Assembly: GCA_934162195.1 (NCBI GenBank)
Contig: CAKPHO010000013.1
Location: forward strand, 1-28,769
Length of the DNA: 28,769 bases
Reading direction: 5' to 3'
Source: an uncultured Bacilli bacterium
GTDB taxonomy: Bacteria; Bacillota_I; Bacilli_A; RF39; UBA660
Position numbers and translations under genes: made by a program. Below the pieces are notes generated by a model. It made no database searches. It had not been told where the DNA came from and saw nothing but the letters and a program-made list of their open reading frames with translations. Shown here piece by piece: positions 1 through 8,256 of the stretch; position 1 is the stretch's first letter; the number at the start of each line of letters is the position of its first letter.

Positions 1-329
1 TTATTGGCCCATTTTCTAAATACTATTCCGTTTTTACTTTTTACTCTATACCCTACGCTTATTATTACATCTAAATTGTAATATTCAACTATATGTGTTT
101 GCTTTTTTCCTTTAAGAGCTCCATGTTCACTGGTTGTTGCAAAATTTGCAACAACCACTTCACCAGCAAGCTCTTCTTCTAATACATTCTTTATATGCCT
201 TGATATAACTGATTTATCTCTATCAAATAGATGTGCCATCTGATTTTGAGTAAGCCAAACTGTCTCGTCATTAACATTCACCTCCAACTTCACGTTTTGA
301 TTCTCAAATAATACAATTTCATTATTCAT
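1..329 (-). CDS. RhuM family protein, N-terminal part (cut by window edge)
   Basis: The first 109 residues of a minus-strand gene run off the left edge with the frame still open. The start is the ATG at 327-329, preceded by an AAAGGG ribosome site. Diagnostic stretches are WLTQNQMAHLF (about residues 30-40, a DNA-binding-like N-terminal region), ANFATTSEHGALKGK, HIVEYYNLDVIISVGYRV and FRKWAN at the edge. These match the RhuM (virulence protein / Fic-associated) family, whose members are usually about 300 residues or more. Molecular function in the family is not established; many members sit in islands or beside mobile elements. The neighbour gpmI is on the same strand but is separated by its own terminator, so RhuM is probably a separate unit. 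The family call is firm; the role is not. Confidence 0.85.
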   Translation of the reverse strand, partial: MNNEIVLFENQNVKLEVNVNDETVWLTQNQMAHLFDRDKSVISRHIKNVLEEELAGEVVVANFATTSEHGALKGKKQTHIVEYYNLDVIISVGYRVKSKNGIVFRKWAN

Positions 330-432
330 TTTATCATCCCTTTCTTTGAATTTATTGTATTAAAAAAGGATTACATTTTTATAACCCTTCACTTATAACA
401 TTCTACATTTTTTTCTTATTTCCTTTTTTTAC

Positions 433-458
433 AAAAAAAAGATGCTTAATTGCATCTT
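433..458 (-). terminator. gpmI terminator
   Basis: Arms at 439-445 and 452-458 form a 7-bp stem (AAGATGC/GCATCTT) with a 6-nt loop. On the minus strand it is followed by a run of eight T. It lies directly after the gpmI stop codon. Confidence 0.85.
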
Positions 459-1958
459 CTATTTCTTTATTAAACTTACTCCTGTCATATCTTTTGGTTT
501 TTTAATATTCAAAAGCTCTAACATTGTTGGCACTACATCACAAAGCGAACCCTTTTCTAATTTAAATCCTTCTTTTGTTATAATAAGTGGAACTAAACTA
601 GTTGAATGGGTTGTAACTGGATTATCATTTTCATCTAACATATAATCACAATTACCATGATCAGCGATTATAACCATTGTTCCATCTAATTCTTTTACTT
701 TATTGTAAAGTTTACCTAAACAATCATCTAAAACTTCTACTGCTTTTACCGTAGCGTCATAAACACCGGTATGTCCCACCATATCTCCATTAGCATAATT
801 TAAAATTACTATGTCATAATCATTTAACTTTGATATTAAAGTATCTGTAATTTCATATGCACTCATTTCTGGTTTTAAGTCATACGTTGGAACTTTAGGT
901 GATGGTATTAAAATACGATCACAATTTTTTAACTTCATTTCTTTTCCACCATCAAAGAAATAAGTAACATGAGCATACTTTTCAGTTTCAGCTATTCTAA
1001 GTTGTTTTAGGCCTAATTTTGAAATATATTCTCCAAAAGTATTTTTTAATTGAGGCATTTCAAAAGCATTCTTAAATATTACTTCATCACTTACTGGTAA
1101 CATTGTTACTAATTTAATATTATGAAGATGAGTGTGTTCAAAACCCTTGTTTTCTGGATTTGTTAAAGCTCCTAATAACTCTCTTAATCTATCTGCACGA
1201 TAATTAAAAGTTATTAATCCATCTCCATCTTCAATTATTCCTTGTTTATTTATAATAGCTGGAACAATAAATTCATCTCCAATATTTCTTTCATAGTTCT
1301 TTTGCATAGCTTCTTCAAAGGAATAATATGTTTCTCCTATTCCATCTACTATAGCTTGATATGCTTTATCAATTCTATCCCAGTTATTATCTCTATCCAT
1401 AGCATAATAACGTCCAGAAATAGTTGCTAATTCACCAATACCAACTTCATTTATCCTTTCTTGAAGTTGTCTTAAAAATTCAATACCTGAATCTGGCTTA
1501 GTATCTCTTCCATCAGTGAAAGCATGAATATACACTTTATTTACTCCATATAGTTTACACATGTCAAGTAGAGCAAATAAATGACTTATTTGAGAGTGCA
1601 CACCGCCATTACTTACAAGGCCTAAAAGGTGTAAACTACTTTGATTCTTTTTGACATGTCTAAATACTTTTAATATTTCTTTATTATTAAAAAATGTTCT
1701 ATCATTTATCTTACTAGTTATTAATTGTTGAGGTTGATAAACTAAACGCCCTGCCCCAATATTTAGATGACCTACTTCACTATTACCCATTTGTCCAGTT
1801 GGAAGTCCAACAAATTCTCCACTAGCATTTAACAAAGTATGTGGAAAATTTCTACTTAAATAGTCAAAGTTAGGCTTACTAGCATTCATGAAAGCATTTC
1901 CGTGTAATTCTTTTCTTATTCCAACTCCGTCTAAAATACATAGTACTAATGGTTTCAT
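459..1958 (-). CDS. gpmI: 2,3-bisphosphoglycerate-independent phosphoglycerate mutase
   Basis: Interconverts 3- and 2-phosphoglycerate in lower glycolysis, using two Mn2+ ions in the cytosol. The 499 residues are close to the family norm of about 510. Visible are the metal-binding LDG near residues 9-11, the GQMGNSEVGH block with the phosphorylated Ser60, the GRYYAMDRDNNWDR substrate-binding segment, NYANGDMVGHTG and ADHGNCD of the alkaline-phosphatase-like metal site, and a late TTHS. The start is the ATG at 1956-1958 with a GGAG site upstream. It is the last gene of the glycolytic cluster. A good promoter sits in the 48-bp gap after the kinase-like gene, so it can be transcribed on its own. 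In sporulating Bacillota the Mn/pH dependence of this enzyme matters for 3-PGA storage in spores (family knowledge). Confidence 0.97.
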   Translation of the reverse strand: MKPLVLCILDGVGIRKELHGNAFMNASKPNFDYLSRNFPHTLLNASGEFVGLPTGQMGNSEVGHLNIGAGRLVYQPQQLITSKINDRTFFNNKEILKVFRHVKKNQSSLHLLGLVSNGGVHSQISHLFALLDMCKLYGVNKVYIHAFTDGRDTKPDSGIEFLRQLQERINEVGIGELATISGRYYAMDRDNNWDRIDKAYQAIVDGIGETYYSFEEAMQKNYERNIGDEFIVPAIINKQGIIEDGDGLITFNYRADRLRELLGALTNPENKGFEHTHLHNIKLVTMLPVSDEVIFKNAFEMPQLKNTFGEYISKLGLKQLRIAETEKYAHVTYFFDGGKEMKLKNCDRILIPSPKVPTYDLKPEMSAYEITDTLISKLNDYDIVILNYANGDMVGHTGVYDATVKAVEVLDDCLGKLYNKVKELDGTMVIIADHGNCDYMLDENDNPVTTHSTSLVPLIITKEGFKLEKGSLCDVVPTMLELLNIKKPKDMTGVSLIKK

Positions 1959-1977
1959 AGCATCATCTCCTATTTTT

Positions 1978-2006
1978 ATTATAGACTAAAAAAAAAAAGA
2001 AAACAA
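1978..2006 (-). promoter_or_regulatory. Putative gpmI promoter
   Basis: On the minus strand, TTGTTT (2001-2006) is followed after 17 bp by a perfect TATAAT (1978-1983), about 20 nt before the gpmI start. It overlaps the T-run of the preceding gene's terminator. Confidence 0.5.
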
Positions 2007-2026
2007 TTATTTAATTAAATTAATTG
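1988..2026 (-). terminator. Putative terminator of the dagK-like gene
   Basis: An imperfect AT-rich stem (arms 2017-2026 and 2004-2012, one bulged base) overlaps the stop codon at 2007. It is followed on the minus strand by a long T-rich run (1988-2003). The stem is weak. Confidence 0.45.
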
Positions 2027-2888
2027 CTTTTTTTACATATCGAGGATAATCATTAGTTAAAGTAATACCTTCTTCTATAACTTCAAAATCAAATTCTTTA
2101 GATGTCATTATCTCTCCATCAATATTACATAACAATTCCTCATTAGATATTATATTTAATTTTTTTGTCATATAATGAGTTATCATCGGGTCATCTATAT
2201 GTTTTTCCGTAAGTGCTTTTAATATAAATTTTATTATTTGTGCGTCTTTTAATTCAGGAGCACTTATTATATTTAAATAATTATTACTTAAATCGTATTC
2301 CGGATTAATTGGCACTCCATTACCATAATATTTACCATTACCAACAACAAGAATTGTAGATTTATCTTTTTCTCCATTAATTGTATATTCTATAGGTCTA
2401 TTGTCTTTAATAACACTTAAAATTGCTCTAAAATATATTAATGTTTTTTTATAATTTTCTTTTAAATAATTTGCTCTATCGGCAATCCTAGCATCAAGAC
2501 CTAGAGATGCTATATTGATAAATTTGTGGCCATTTACAGCACCTAAATTTATTTTTCTATCACCTTTAAGCTTACTACTAACACGATAAAAATCATTACC
2601 TGATCCTATAGGTATTATACCAAGTCTAGTGTTACTATCAACACTATTTATTACATCATTTAATGTTCCGTCCCCGCCTACAGAATATACAGTTAAATTA
2701 GGATTGTCTTTTAAACGATAAGAAATATCTCTTTTAGTTATTTCTTTATTCTCACTAGTACACATCCAACTTAAACTATCTTCTTCTTTTGATTCATAAG
2801 CAGAACGAAGGATTTGATTAAAAATCGACAATCCCCTTTTTTTACCCGCTTTTGGATTTACAACAAATAAATATTTAGAATTATCCAT
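2007..2888 (-). CDS. Diacylglycerol/lipid kinase family protein (YegS/DgkB type)
   Basis: 293 residues with the N-terminal DAGK catalytic fold: FVVNPKAGKKRG (residues 8-19), the nucleotide-binding GGDGTLNDVI (71-80) and IPIGSGNDF (92-100). The C-terminal beta-sandwich typical of YegS/DgkB follows, including the INIASLGLDA segment and GNGKYYGNGVPINPEY. The family phosphorylates diacylglycerol or related lipids with ATP at the cytoplasmic face of the membrane, recycling diacylglycerol into phosphatidic acid. The exact lipid cannot be told from sequence. The start ATG follows a GGGGGAG site. It lies 43 bp downstream of spo0A with no terminator seen between, so the two are probably co-transcribed. 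Confidence 0.88.
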   Translation of the reverse strand: MDNSKYLFVVNPKAGKKRGLSIFNQILRSAYESKEEDSLSWMCTSENKEITKRDISYRLKDNPNLTVYSVGGDGTLNDVINSVDSNTRLGIIPIGSGNDFYRVSSKLKGDRKINLGAVNGHKFINIASLGLDARIADRANYLKENYKKTLIYFRAILSVIKDNRPIEYTINGEKDKSTILVVGNGKYYGNGVPINPEYDLSNNYLNIISAPELKDAQIIKFILKALTEKHIDDPMITHYMTKKLNIISNEELLCNIDGEIMTSKEFDFEVIEEGITLTNDYPRYVKKAINLIK

Positions 2889-2931
2889 AATTTATTTCTC
2901 CCCCTAAAACAAATTATATCACATTTTTATT

Positions 2932-3705
2932 TTAAACACTACCAACTTTATAATAATCTAATCTTAATTTATCAGCAATTGTTACAATGAATTCAGAATT
3001 AGTTGGTTTAGCTTTATCTATATCAACACTATGACCAAATATTTCTTCCATCAAATCCCAACTACCGCGATTCCAACTAACCTCAATCGCATGTCTTATT
3101 GCTCTTTCTACACGTGAAACTGTTGTATCAAATTTTGTGGCTAATTCTGGATATAGTTCTTTTGTTATTCCACCAATTGTTTCCGGATGATCAAAAATTA
3201 TTCCTATGCCTTCCCGAATATATTGATATCCTTTGATATGTGATGGAATACCTAATTCATGTAATATTTTTGTTATTGATACTTGCAAATTACTATTATA
3301 AAAATCTATTTCTTTTTTAGTATTAGTTTTTGTTTTAATAGTATCTAATATTCTTTTTTCTAAATCAGCTAATTCAAATGGCTTTAGAATAAAATAATTT
3401 ACTCCAAACTCTGCTACTTCTTTAATTACCTCACTAGCATTATAGCTAGTTTCAACTATAACCTTTTTATTTATGCCTCTTTTTTGCATTTCTTCTAAAA
3501 CGTATAATCCGTCTTTTTTAGGCATAATTAAATCAAGTAATATTACATCATAATCATTTTGTCTTTCTTCAATAATTTTTATTCCTTCTGCCCCATCATA
3601 AGCAGTAATATCTAATGAAATGTTTTCATTAGTACTAAAATATTCTTGAACCATTTTAACTAAGTTAACATTATCATCTATCATTAATAATTTTATTTTT
3701 TCCAT
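2932..3705 (-). CDS. spo0A: Stage 0 sporulation protein A, master sporulation response regulator
   Basis: 257 residues (B. subtilis protein 267). The receiver domain (about 1-125) has the acidic pair D10/D11, phospho-acceptor D58 in LLDLIMPKKDG, T86 in the switch region and K108 in ILKPF. A linker leads to the Spo0A_C DNA-binding domain (about 140-250), with LGIPSHIKGYQYIREGI, the recognition-helix region SRVERAIRHAIEVSW (197-211) and the NSEFIVTIADKLRL end. Phosphorylated Spo0A binds 0A boxes and commits the cell to sporulation. The start ATG at 3705 follows an AGGAG site. Two 0A boxes upstream suggest autoregulation. Its place inside a glycolytic gene cluster is unusual compared with B. subtilis. 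The assignment is secure. Confidence 0.97.
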   Translation of the reverse strand: MEKIKLLMIDDNVNLVKMVQEYFSTNENISLDITAYDGAEGIKIIEERQNDYDVILLDLIMPKKDGLYVLEEMQKRGINKKVIVETSYNASEVIKEVAEFGVNYFILKPFELADLEKRILDTIKTKTNTKKEIDFYNSNLQVSITKILHELGIPSHIKGYQYIREGIGIIFDHPETIGGITKELYPELATKFDTTVSRVERAIRHAIEVSWNRGSWDLMEEIFGHSVDIDKAKPTNSEFIVTIADKLRLDYYKVGSV

Positions 3706-3735
3706 ATTTATTCTCCTATCTATTAATATGTTTTT

Positions 3736-3741
3736 ATTATA
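3736..3741 (-). promoter_or_regulatory. Putative spo0A promoter -10 element
   Basis: A perfect TATAAT on the minus strand about 31 nt before the spo0A start. No convincing -35 hexamer is visible 16-18 bp upstream, which fits an activator-dependent promoter; the paired 0A boxes lie about 45-66 bp further upstream. Confidence 0.45.
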
Positions 3742-3785
3742 CTACTAAAGTTTTGATTTGCGCTAGAACGAAAAATAGCTAGTTT

Positions 3786-3802
3786 TGTCGAATTTTGTCG
3801 AA
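3786..3802 (+). promoter_or_regulatory. Two tandem Spo0A boxes (TGTCGAA x2, 10-bp pitch)
   Basis: TGTCGAA occurs at 3786-3792 and again at 3796-3802 in the same orientation, exactly 10 bp apart, between tpiA and spo0A. TGNCGAA is the classical Spo0A-binding box, and tandem boxes one helical turn apart are the arrangement bound by a Spo0A dimer (established). About 45 bp upstream of the putative spo0A -10, they suggest positive autoregulation (inference). Confidence 0.8.
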
Positions 3803-3838
3803 AAAAATAAAAAGAAGTTATTCATAATCAATAACTTC
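3801..3838 (-). terminator. tpiA terminator
   Basis: A 9-bp stem GAAGTTATT/AATAACTTC (arms 3830-3838 and 3814-3822, 7-nt loop) overlaps the tpiA stop. It is followed on the minus strand by a T-rich run. It separates the glycolytic genes from spo0A, and its T-run abuts the 0A boxes. Confidence 0.8.
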
Positions 3839-4549
3839 CAAAATTTTCATAAATTCTGAGGCAACTGTTGAGTTAGATCCTATCATAAATCCATCTAAAC
3901 ACTCAATCTTTTTTATCTTTTCTATATTATTTGAATTAATACTACCTCCGTATATAACTTTGATATCAATATCATATATTTTTTTTATTAATTCTTTTAT
4001 GTATTTGACATTATTTTTTATTTCTGCCATTGTTGGAACTCTATTGCTTCCAACCGCCCATATAGGTTCATAAGCTATAACTATTTTTGAAATATTTTCT
4101 TTATCTACATTTTCTAGACAAGATACTAACTCACTTTTTAAAATTTTATTTGTTTTCAATAAATTCTTTTCCTCATTTGTTTCGCCAACACATAGAATAG
4201 GGATCATATTATTTTTAAGCAGACTATTTATTTTTTTACTAATTGAATCATTATCTTCATAATAATTAATTCTTCTTTCACTATGACCAACCAATGAATA
4301 TTTTATTCCAAGTGATGCGGCTTGGCGAGCAGAAACTTCACCAGTATAATTACCGTTATTTTCTTCACATACATTTTGCATTCCGATGCTAAAGCGATGT
4401 TTTAAAAAATAAGGAACATAAATAGCCGACGGACAAATGATAATATTTGAGTCACTAATTTTTCCAACAATGCTTTTTAAATACTCACTAACTTCTGTAG
4501 CATCCATATCCATTTTTAGATTTGCAACCACTAATTTTTTATTTTCCAT
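3818..4549 (-). CDS. tpiA: Triosephosphate isomerase (divergent)
   Basis: Interconverts dihydroxyacetone phosphate and glyceraldehyde 3-phosphate. 243 residues, a full TIM barrel. Catalytic positions are kept: N10 and K12 in ANLKMD, H89 in LVGHSERR, E161 in AYEPIWAVGS. Phosphate-binding GGSIN (201-205) and FMIGSNS (221-227) are also present. Several usually invariant positions differ: NWKMN reads NLKMD, and the loop-6 lid reads AVGSNRVPT rather than AIGTGKTAT. With pgk and gap in the same cluster it is almost certainly the functional isomerase, but it is a divergent member. The start ATG overlaps the 3' end of the flippase-like gene by 11 nt, which suggests translational coupling. Confidence 0.93.
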   Translation of the reverse strand: MENKKLVVANLKMDMDATEVSEYLKSIVGKISDSNIIICPSAIYVPYFLKHRFSIGMQNVCEENNGNYTGEVSARQAASLGIKYSLVGHSERRINYYEDNDSISKKINSLLKNNMIPILCVGETNEEKNLLKTNKILKSELVSCLENVDKENISKIVIAYEPIWAVGSNRVPTMAEIKNNVKYIKELIKKIYDIDIKVIYGGSINSNNIEKIKKIECLDGFMIGSNSTVASEFMKILEVIDYE

Positions 4550-5567
4550 TTGTCTTCTCCTTCTTCCCTATATTCAACATTATACCACCAACTATCATTC
4601 CTAAATAATAAGTAACAAATCTCCAAATTATCATTAAAGCTGTTAATTTGCCACCTTCTATAAAATTACCAAATAATGAAACAAAAGCATATTCTAATCC
4701 TCCTGTTCCTCCTGGAAGTGGAACAAAAGAACCTGCAACCATAACATAGGCAGTTGCTACGATAGATAATCCTAAATTTATACTACCATAATCTCCCATA
4801 CCAAATAACAATGCAACTGGTATAGAATATAAACTTATAAGACCTAATAATTGATAAAAAATAGCTAGTAGTAGCATTTTTTTATCTTGTAACAATAGAT
4901 ATGTTCCTTGTTGAAATTGATCTATACTATCATTCAATTTTTTGCTTGCTTCTTCTTTATTTTTAATAATTTTTAATTTATAACCGAAACTAATTATAAA
5001 TTTAATTATTTTTTTATTCATTTTTTTTGTAATTGTAATTGCAAACAGAAATGCCGCAATCACAATGTTAACAGTAAATCCAACTATTATTAATACTTTT
5101 AATAAATCCATCTTTATGAATAAAGCAAATACTTTATTAAATATAATGGAAATAAAACCAAGTAAAACAAGGGCAAATTGGTAACACACAAATGTTTGAA
5201 TCGAAACATTTGTACTATCCACTAAAGTTAATCCTGCCTTTTTTAATGCATAAATTTGATATGGTTGCCCACCAGACGATGATGGTGTTATACCATTAAA
5301 AAATTGTGTTACAACATTTAATTTAAATATCTCTTCTATCTTTATTTTTTTATTAAATTTATTAGTTATAAGTTTCATTGCCAGTGATGAAAATAACCAA
5401 TATCCAATTAATAATAAAATAGCAATAAAAAGCCACAAAAAATTCATGCTTTTAATTTGTTCTAGCGTTTCGAAAAAATTATTTTTAAGTGAAAAAAATA
5501 GAACAACAACTGTTAATAAAATTAACAGTACAACACTTATTTTTTTATTTTGTAAAAGTTTTCTCAT
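4539..5567 (-). CDS. Flippase-like integral membrane protein (LPG synthetase TM / YbhN-AglD family)
   Basis: 342 residues from the ATG at 5565-5567, chosen over an in-frame ATG at 5600 because AGGA lies 10 nt upstream and family members begin with a short basic stretch before the first membrane segment. About eight hydrophobic segments are visible. The family pattern includes FNGITPSSSGGQPYQIYAL (cytoplasmic loop near residues 90-110) and GSFVPLPGGTGGLEYAF (near 280-297). The fold is that of the flippase half of MprF and of YbhN/AglD proteins, linked to lipid-linked precursor or glycolipid export (family knowledge). No synthetase domain is attached. It overlaps the preceding gene by 23 nt and tpiA by 11 nt, so it sits in a tight glycolytic operon. 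Substrate unknown. Confidence 0.85.
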   Translation of the reverse strand: MRKLLQNKKISVVLLILLTVVVLFFSLKNNFFETLEQIKSMNFLWLFIAILLLIGYWLFSSLAMKLITNKFNKKIKIEEIFKLNVVTQFFNGITPSSSGGQPYQIYALKKAGLTLVDSTNVSIQTFVCYQFALVLLGFISIIFNKVFALFIKMDLLKVLIIVGFTVNIVIAAFLFAITITKKMNKKIIKFIISFGYKLKIIKNKEEASKKLNDSIDQFQQGTYLLLQDKKMLLLAIFYQLLGLISLYSIPVALLFGMGDYGSINLGLSIVATAYVMVAGSFVPLPGGTGGLEYAFVSLFGNFIEGGKLTALMIIWRFVTYYLGMIVGGIMLNIGKKEKTNGK

Positions 5568-6015
5568 ATTCAACTGTTCCTGCTTTTTCCATTTTACCAT
5601 GAACTCTATCCATCATATATAAATATAATAAATTATTAATATCGATATTTTCAGTTAAAATTTGTTCTAATTTGATAAATGTCATTCCACCATCTTTTTC
5701 TAACAAACTCTTATCAAGATGATTTGTTGTCCCTGCGGAAAGTGGTACCACAAATCTATCTTTCTTTATATTAATCATTACATGTCCTATTATTTTATTA
5801 TCTTCCCAAATAAACGCCATATCATCCACATTTATTTGGCGATAATCTTTTTCATCAAACGCTACTGGTGAAGATAAAACTTTTGAATTATCACTAACAG
5901 CCATATCTAAAAAAATAGTTTTAGAGCCAATATCTTTTATGTGTGCATAATAATTTTTAAACTCTATGCTATCAATATCTACCCCTGATTTTATATTAAT
6001 TACTTTTTCTTTCAT
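5545..6015 (-). CDS. Uncharacterised 156-residue protein
   Basis: I do not recognise this protein. It is soluble-looking, acidic and mixed alpha/beta, with no signal peptide or membrane segment. Visible stretches include SIEFKNYYAHIKDIGSKT, MAFIWEDNKIIGHVMIN and VVPLSAGTTNHLDK. The start ATG (6013-6015) has an AGGAG about 12 nt upstream and lies inside the 3' end of pgk (20-nt overlap). The gene's own 3' end overlaps the flippase-like gene. Overlaps on both sides show that it is a genuine co-translated member of the glycolytic operon, and its role may be tied to central carbon metabolism or to the flippase. That functional link is inference only. Confidence 0.7.
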   Translation of the reverse strand: MKEKVINIKSGVDIDSIEFKNYYAHIKDIGSKTIFLDMAVSDNSKVLSSPVAFDEKDYRQINVDDMAFIWEDNKIIGHVMINIKKDRFVVPLSAGTTNHLDKSLLEKDGGMTFIKLEQILTENIDINNLLYLYMMDRVHGKMEKAGTVEYEKTFTK

Positions 6016-7189
6016 CTATTATATCAACTCCTGGTAAATTTTTTCCTTCCATTAATTCTAAGGAAGCACCACCACCTGTAGAAATGTGTGTAAAACTATT
6101 TTTATATCCCAATGATATTATTGCTGCGGCGGTATCCCCTCCACCAATTATAACACTAGAATCTAGTTTTGCCAAAAATTCACATAGTTTTTTAGTTCCT
6201 TCTTGATAATTTTTTAATTCACACATACCAACAGGACCATTCCATATCACTGTTTTGCATTCTTTTAAATATTCACAAAATAATTTAACAGTATTAAACC
6301 CAATATCTAGCCCTATATCATCGTCTTTTAAATCTGTAATAAATTTATTTTCAAACAAAGATTCTTCATCTATTTTTTTACTACAAACAATATCGATGGG
6401 CAAAATTATTTTATCAGGATATTTATTCATCATTTCTTTGCAAAATGAAATCTTTTCTTCATCTAATATCGACTTACCTATTTCTATATTTTTAGCTTTT
6501 AAAAACGTAAAAGCCATTCCCCCTCCAATTAATATGTAATCAGCTTTTGGAACAAGATTTTCTATTACTTTTATTTTGTCATTTACTTTAGCTCCTCCTA
6601 AAATTATGGCAAAAGGTCTATTAGGATTTTCTAATGTTTTTCCTAAAATATTTAATTCTTTTTCTACTAAAAATCCTATTCCACTAGGAAGATGGGATGC
6701 TATACCAACATTAGATGCATGTTTTCTATGACAGGTACCAAAAGCATCATTAATAAATATATCTCCTAGTGATGCCCAATATTTTCCAAGTTCTAAATCA
6801 TTTCCACTCTCTTTTTTACCATTAATATCTTCATATCTAGTATTTTCTATAAGTAATACATCTTTAGGTTTCATATTATTAATCATCAGCTCTAGATTTT
6901 CTCCACGTGTTTTATCAATAAAAGTAACTGGGTGTTTTAATAACTCACTCAATCTAACACTTACGATTTTTAAAGATTTATCTTTTTTATCTTCTTCTGT
7001 TTTTACTCTTCCAAGATGAGACATCAATATTACTTTGGCATTGTTATCTATAGCATATTTAATTGTTTCTAAACTTTCTTTAATTCGATTATCATCAATT
7101 ATTTTTCCATCTTTAATAGGAACATTAAAGTCGCATCTAATAATTACCTTTTTATTGTTTAAATTATAATCTCTTATTGTTTTTTTCAT
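5996..7189 (-). CDS. pgk: Phosphoglycerate kinase
   Basis: Transfers the acyl phosphate of 1,3-bisphosphoglycerate to ADP, the first ATP-yielding step of lower glycolysis. 397 residues, full length. N-domain: IIRCDFNVP, SHLGRV and FGTCHRKHASNVG (canonical GTAHRAHAS is altered). C-domain: ILGGAKVNDKI, the nucleotide site IGGGMAFTF, WNGPVGMCE, IIGGGDTAAA and HISTGGGASLELMEGK. The start is the ATG at 7187-7189 with GGAG six nt upstream; an upstream in-frame start would add about 18 residues inside the neighbouring gene and lacks homology. The ribosome site lies in the last codons of the LamG prepilin gene, so translation of the two is probably coupled. Confidence 0.97.
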   Translation of the reverse strand: MKKTIRDYNLNNKKVIIRCDFNVPIKDGKIIDDNRIKESLETIKYAIDNNAKVILMSHLGRVKTEEDKKDKSLKIVSVRLSELLKHPVTFIDKTRGENLELMINNMKPKDVLLIENTRYEDINGKKESGNDLELGKYWASLGDIFINDAFGTCHRKHASNVGIASHLPSGIGFLVEKELNILGKTLENPNRPFAIILGGAKVNDKIKVIENLVPKADYILIGGGMAFTFLKAKNIEIGKSILDEEKISFCKEMMNKYPDKIILPIDIVCSKKIDEESLFENKFITDLKDDDIGLDIGFNTVKLFCEYLKECKTVIWNGPVGMCELKNYQEGTKKLCEFLAKLDSSVIIGGGDTAAAIISLGYKNSFTHISTGGGASLELMEGKNLPGVDIIDERKSN

Positions 7190-7190
7190 A

Positions 7191-8216
7191 TTATTCTCCG
7201 AATCTTTCTTTATCAAGATTACATAAATTTTGAACCTCGTCACTAGATAAAGCTCTATTATAAATTAACATATTGTTTATTTTTAAATTATATCGAAGCG
7301 GACTTATCTGTAACTTATTATATTTTATTGTACTTAAACTTAATCCAGTTTTTGATGACAAATTAGTCGTTAATTTTCCGTTAATATATACTTTTCTTGT
7401 AGTTAAACCCTCTTGAACAAAGGTAATGGTATAATTTTTATTTTTATCCAAAGAGCTTCCATATAAAACAGTATCGTCACCACTTCCATAAAATAAGAAA
7501 ACATCTTTTCTAAATGCAACTCTGCTTGTTATTTCTGAAGTTTTAGATGAGCTATCATAATTATATAGAAATAAAGGCCATGTATAACATTCACCACAAG
7601 TTCCTAACTCTTCTAAGCTTTTAATATTAAAACTAACTGTAATATTATCAGTAGAATATGTACTATTTAAATTTATTGTTGGAAGGCTCTTTTTTTCAAA
7701 CAACATCCCGCTTTCTGTCCAAGTTGCATTATTTGCAAAATTATAATCTGACTCACTTGTATTATTTATAAATTTATTACCTCCTGGATATTTAACTGAA
7801 TCATAATGTATAATCAGATTTTTTTTATCATAATCAGAAGTACTATTATAATATTCTTGAATTTCAAACGAATATGTATCGTCTATATTTCTTATAACTT
7901 TAATTCTAGTATCTCTTGATATTTTTTTATCATTATTAGGATTTGTTATAACATTTTTGACATATCCTGCATCAATTACATCTCCTAAACTGAAATATGA
8001 TACATCACCCACAAAAGTAATATTTTTATTTTGTAATTGATCAACTAAATAAGTTTCTGAAACTAGTTTCAGATTGTTTATATAGTTATCATATTTCTTT
8101 TGCTCATTTCTTTTTAAAGTTTTAGTCATTGAAGGCAACGCTATTAACATGATTAGTGCTAGAATAGTTACGATTCCAATCATTTCAATTAGTGTAAACG
8201 CTTTTTTATTTTTCAT
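7191..8216 (-). CDS. Prepilin-like secreted protein with C-terminal LamG/concanavalin-like domain
   Basis: 341 residues from the ATG at 8214-8216 (GGTGA six nt upstream). The N-terminus KNKKAFTLIEMIGIV is a class III (type IV pilin/pseudopilin) leader: basic residues, a cleavage site before Phe, Glu at +5, then a 20-residue hydrophobic helix. The middle (about 40-150) is pilin-like with polar helices. The remainder resembles a laminin-G-type jelly roll ending in INNMLIYNRALSSDEVQNL, a classic LamG_3 closing motif. A CGEC pair near residue 209 could form a disulfide. The protein is expected outside the membrane, possibly as a minor pilin/adhesin binding glycans. Its position between gap and pgk, with its last codons carrying the pgk ribosome site, is unexpected. 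No prepilin peptidase or pilus ATPase is in the window. Confidence 0.82.
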   Translation of the reverse strand: MKNKKAFTLIEMIGIVTILALIMLIALPSMTKTLKRNEQKKYDNYINNLKLVSETYLVDQLQNKNITFVGDVSYFSLGDVIDAGYVKNVITNPNNDKKISRDTRIKVIRNIDDTYSFEIQEYYNSTSDYDKKNLIIHYDSVKYPGGNKFINNTSESDYNFANNATWTESGMLFEKKSLPTINLNSTYSTDNITVSFNIKSLEELGTCGECYTWPLFLYNYDSSSKTSEITSRVAFRKDVFLFYGSGDDTVLYGSSLDKNKNYTITFVQEGLTTRKVYINGKLTTNLSSKTGLSLSTIKYNKLQISPLRYNLKINNMLIYNRALSSDEVQNLCNLDKERFGE

Positions 8217-8256
8217 AATTATCACCATATTCATTATATCAATTTTTTTCAATATA

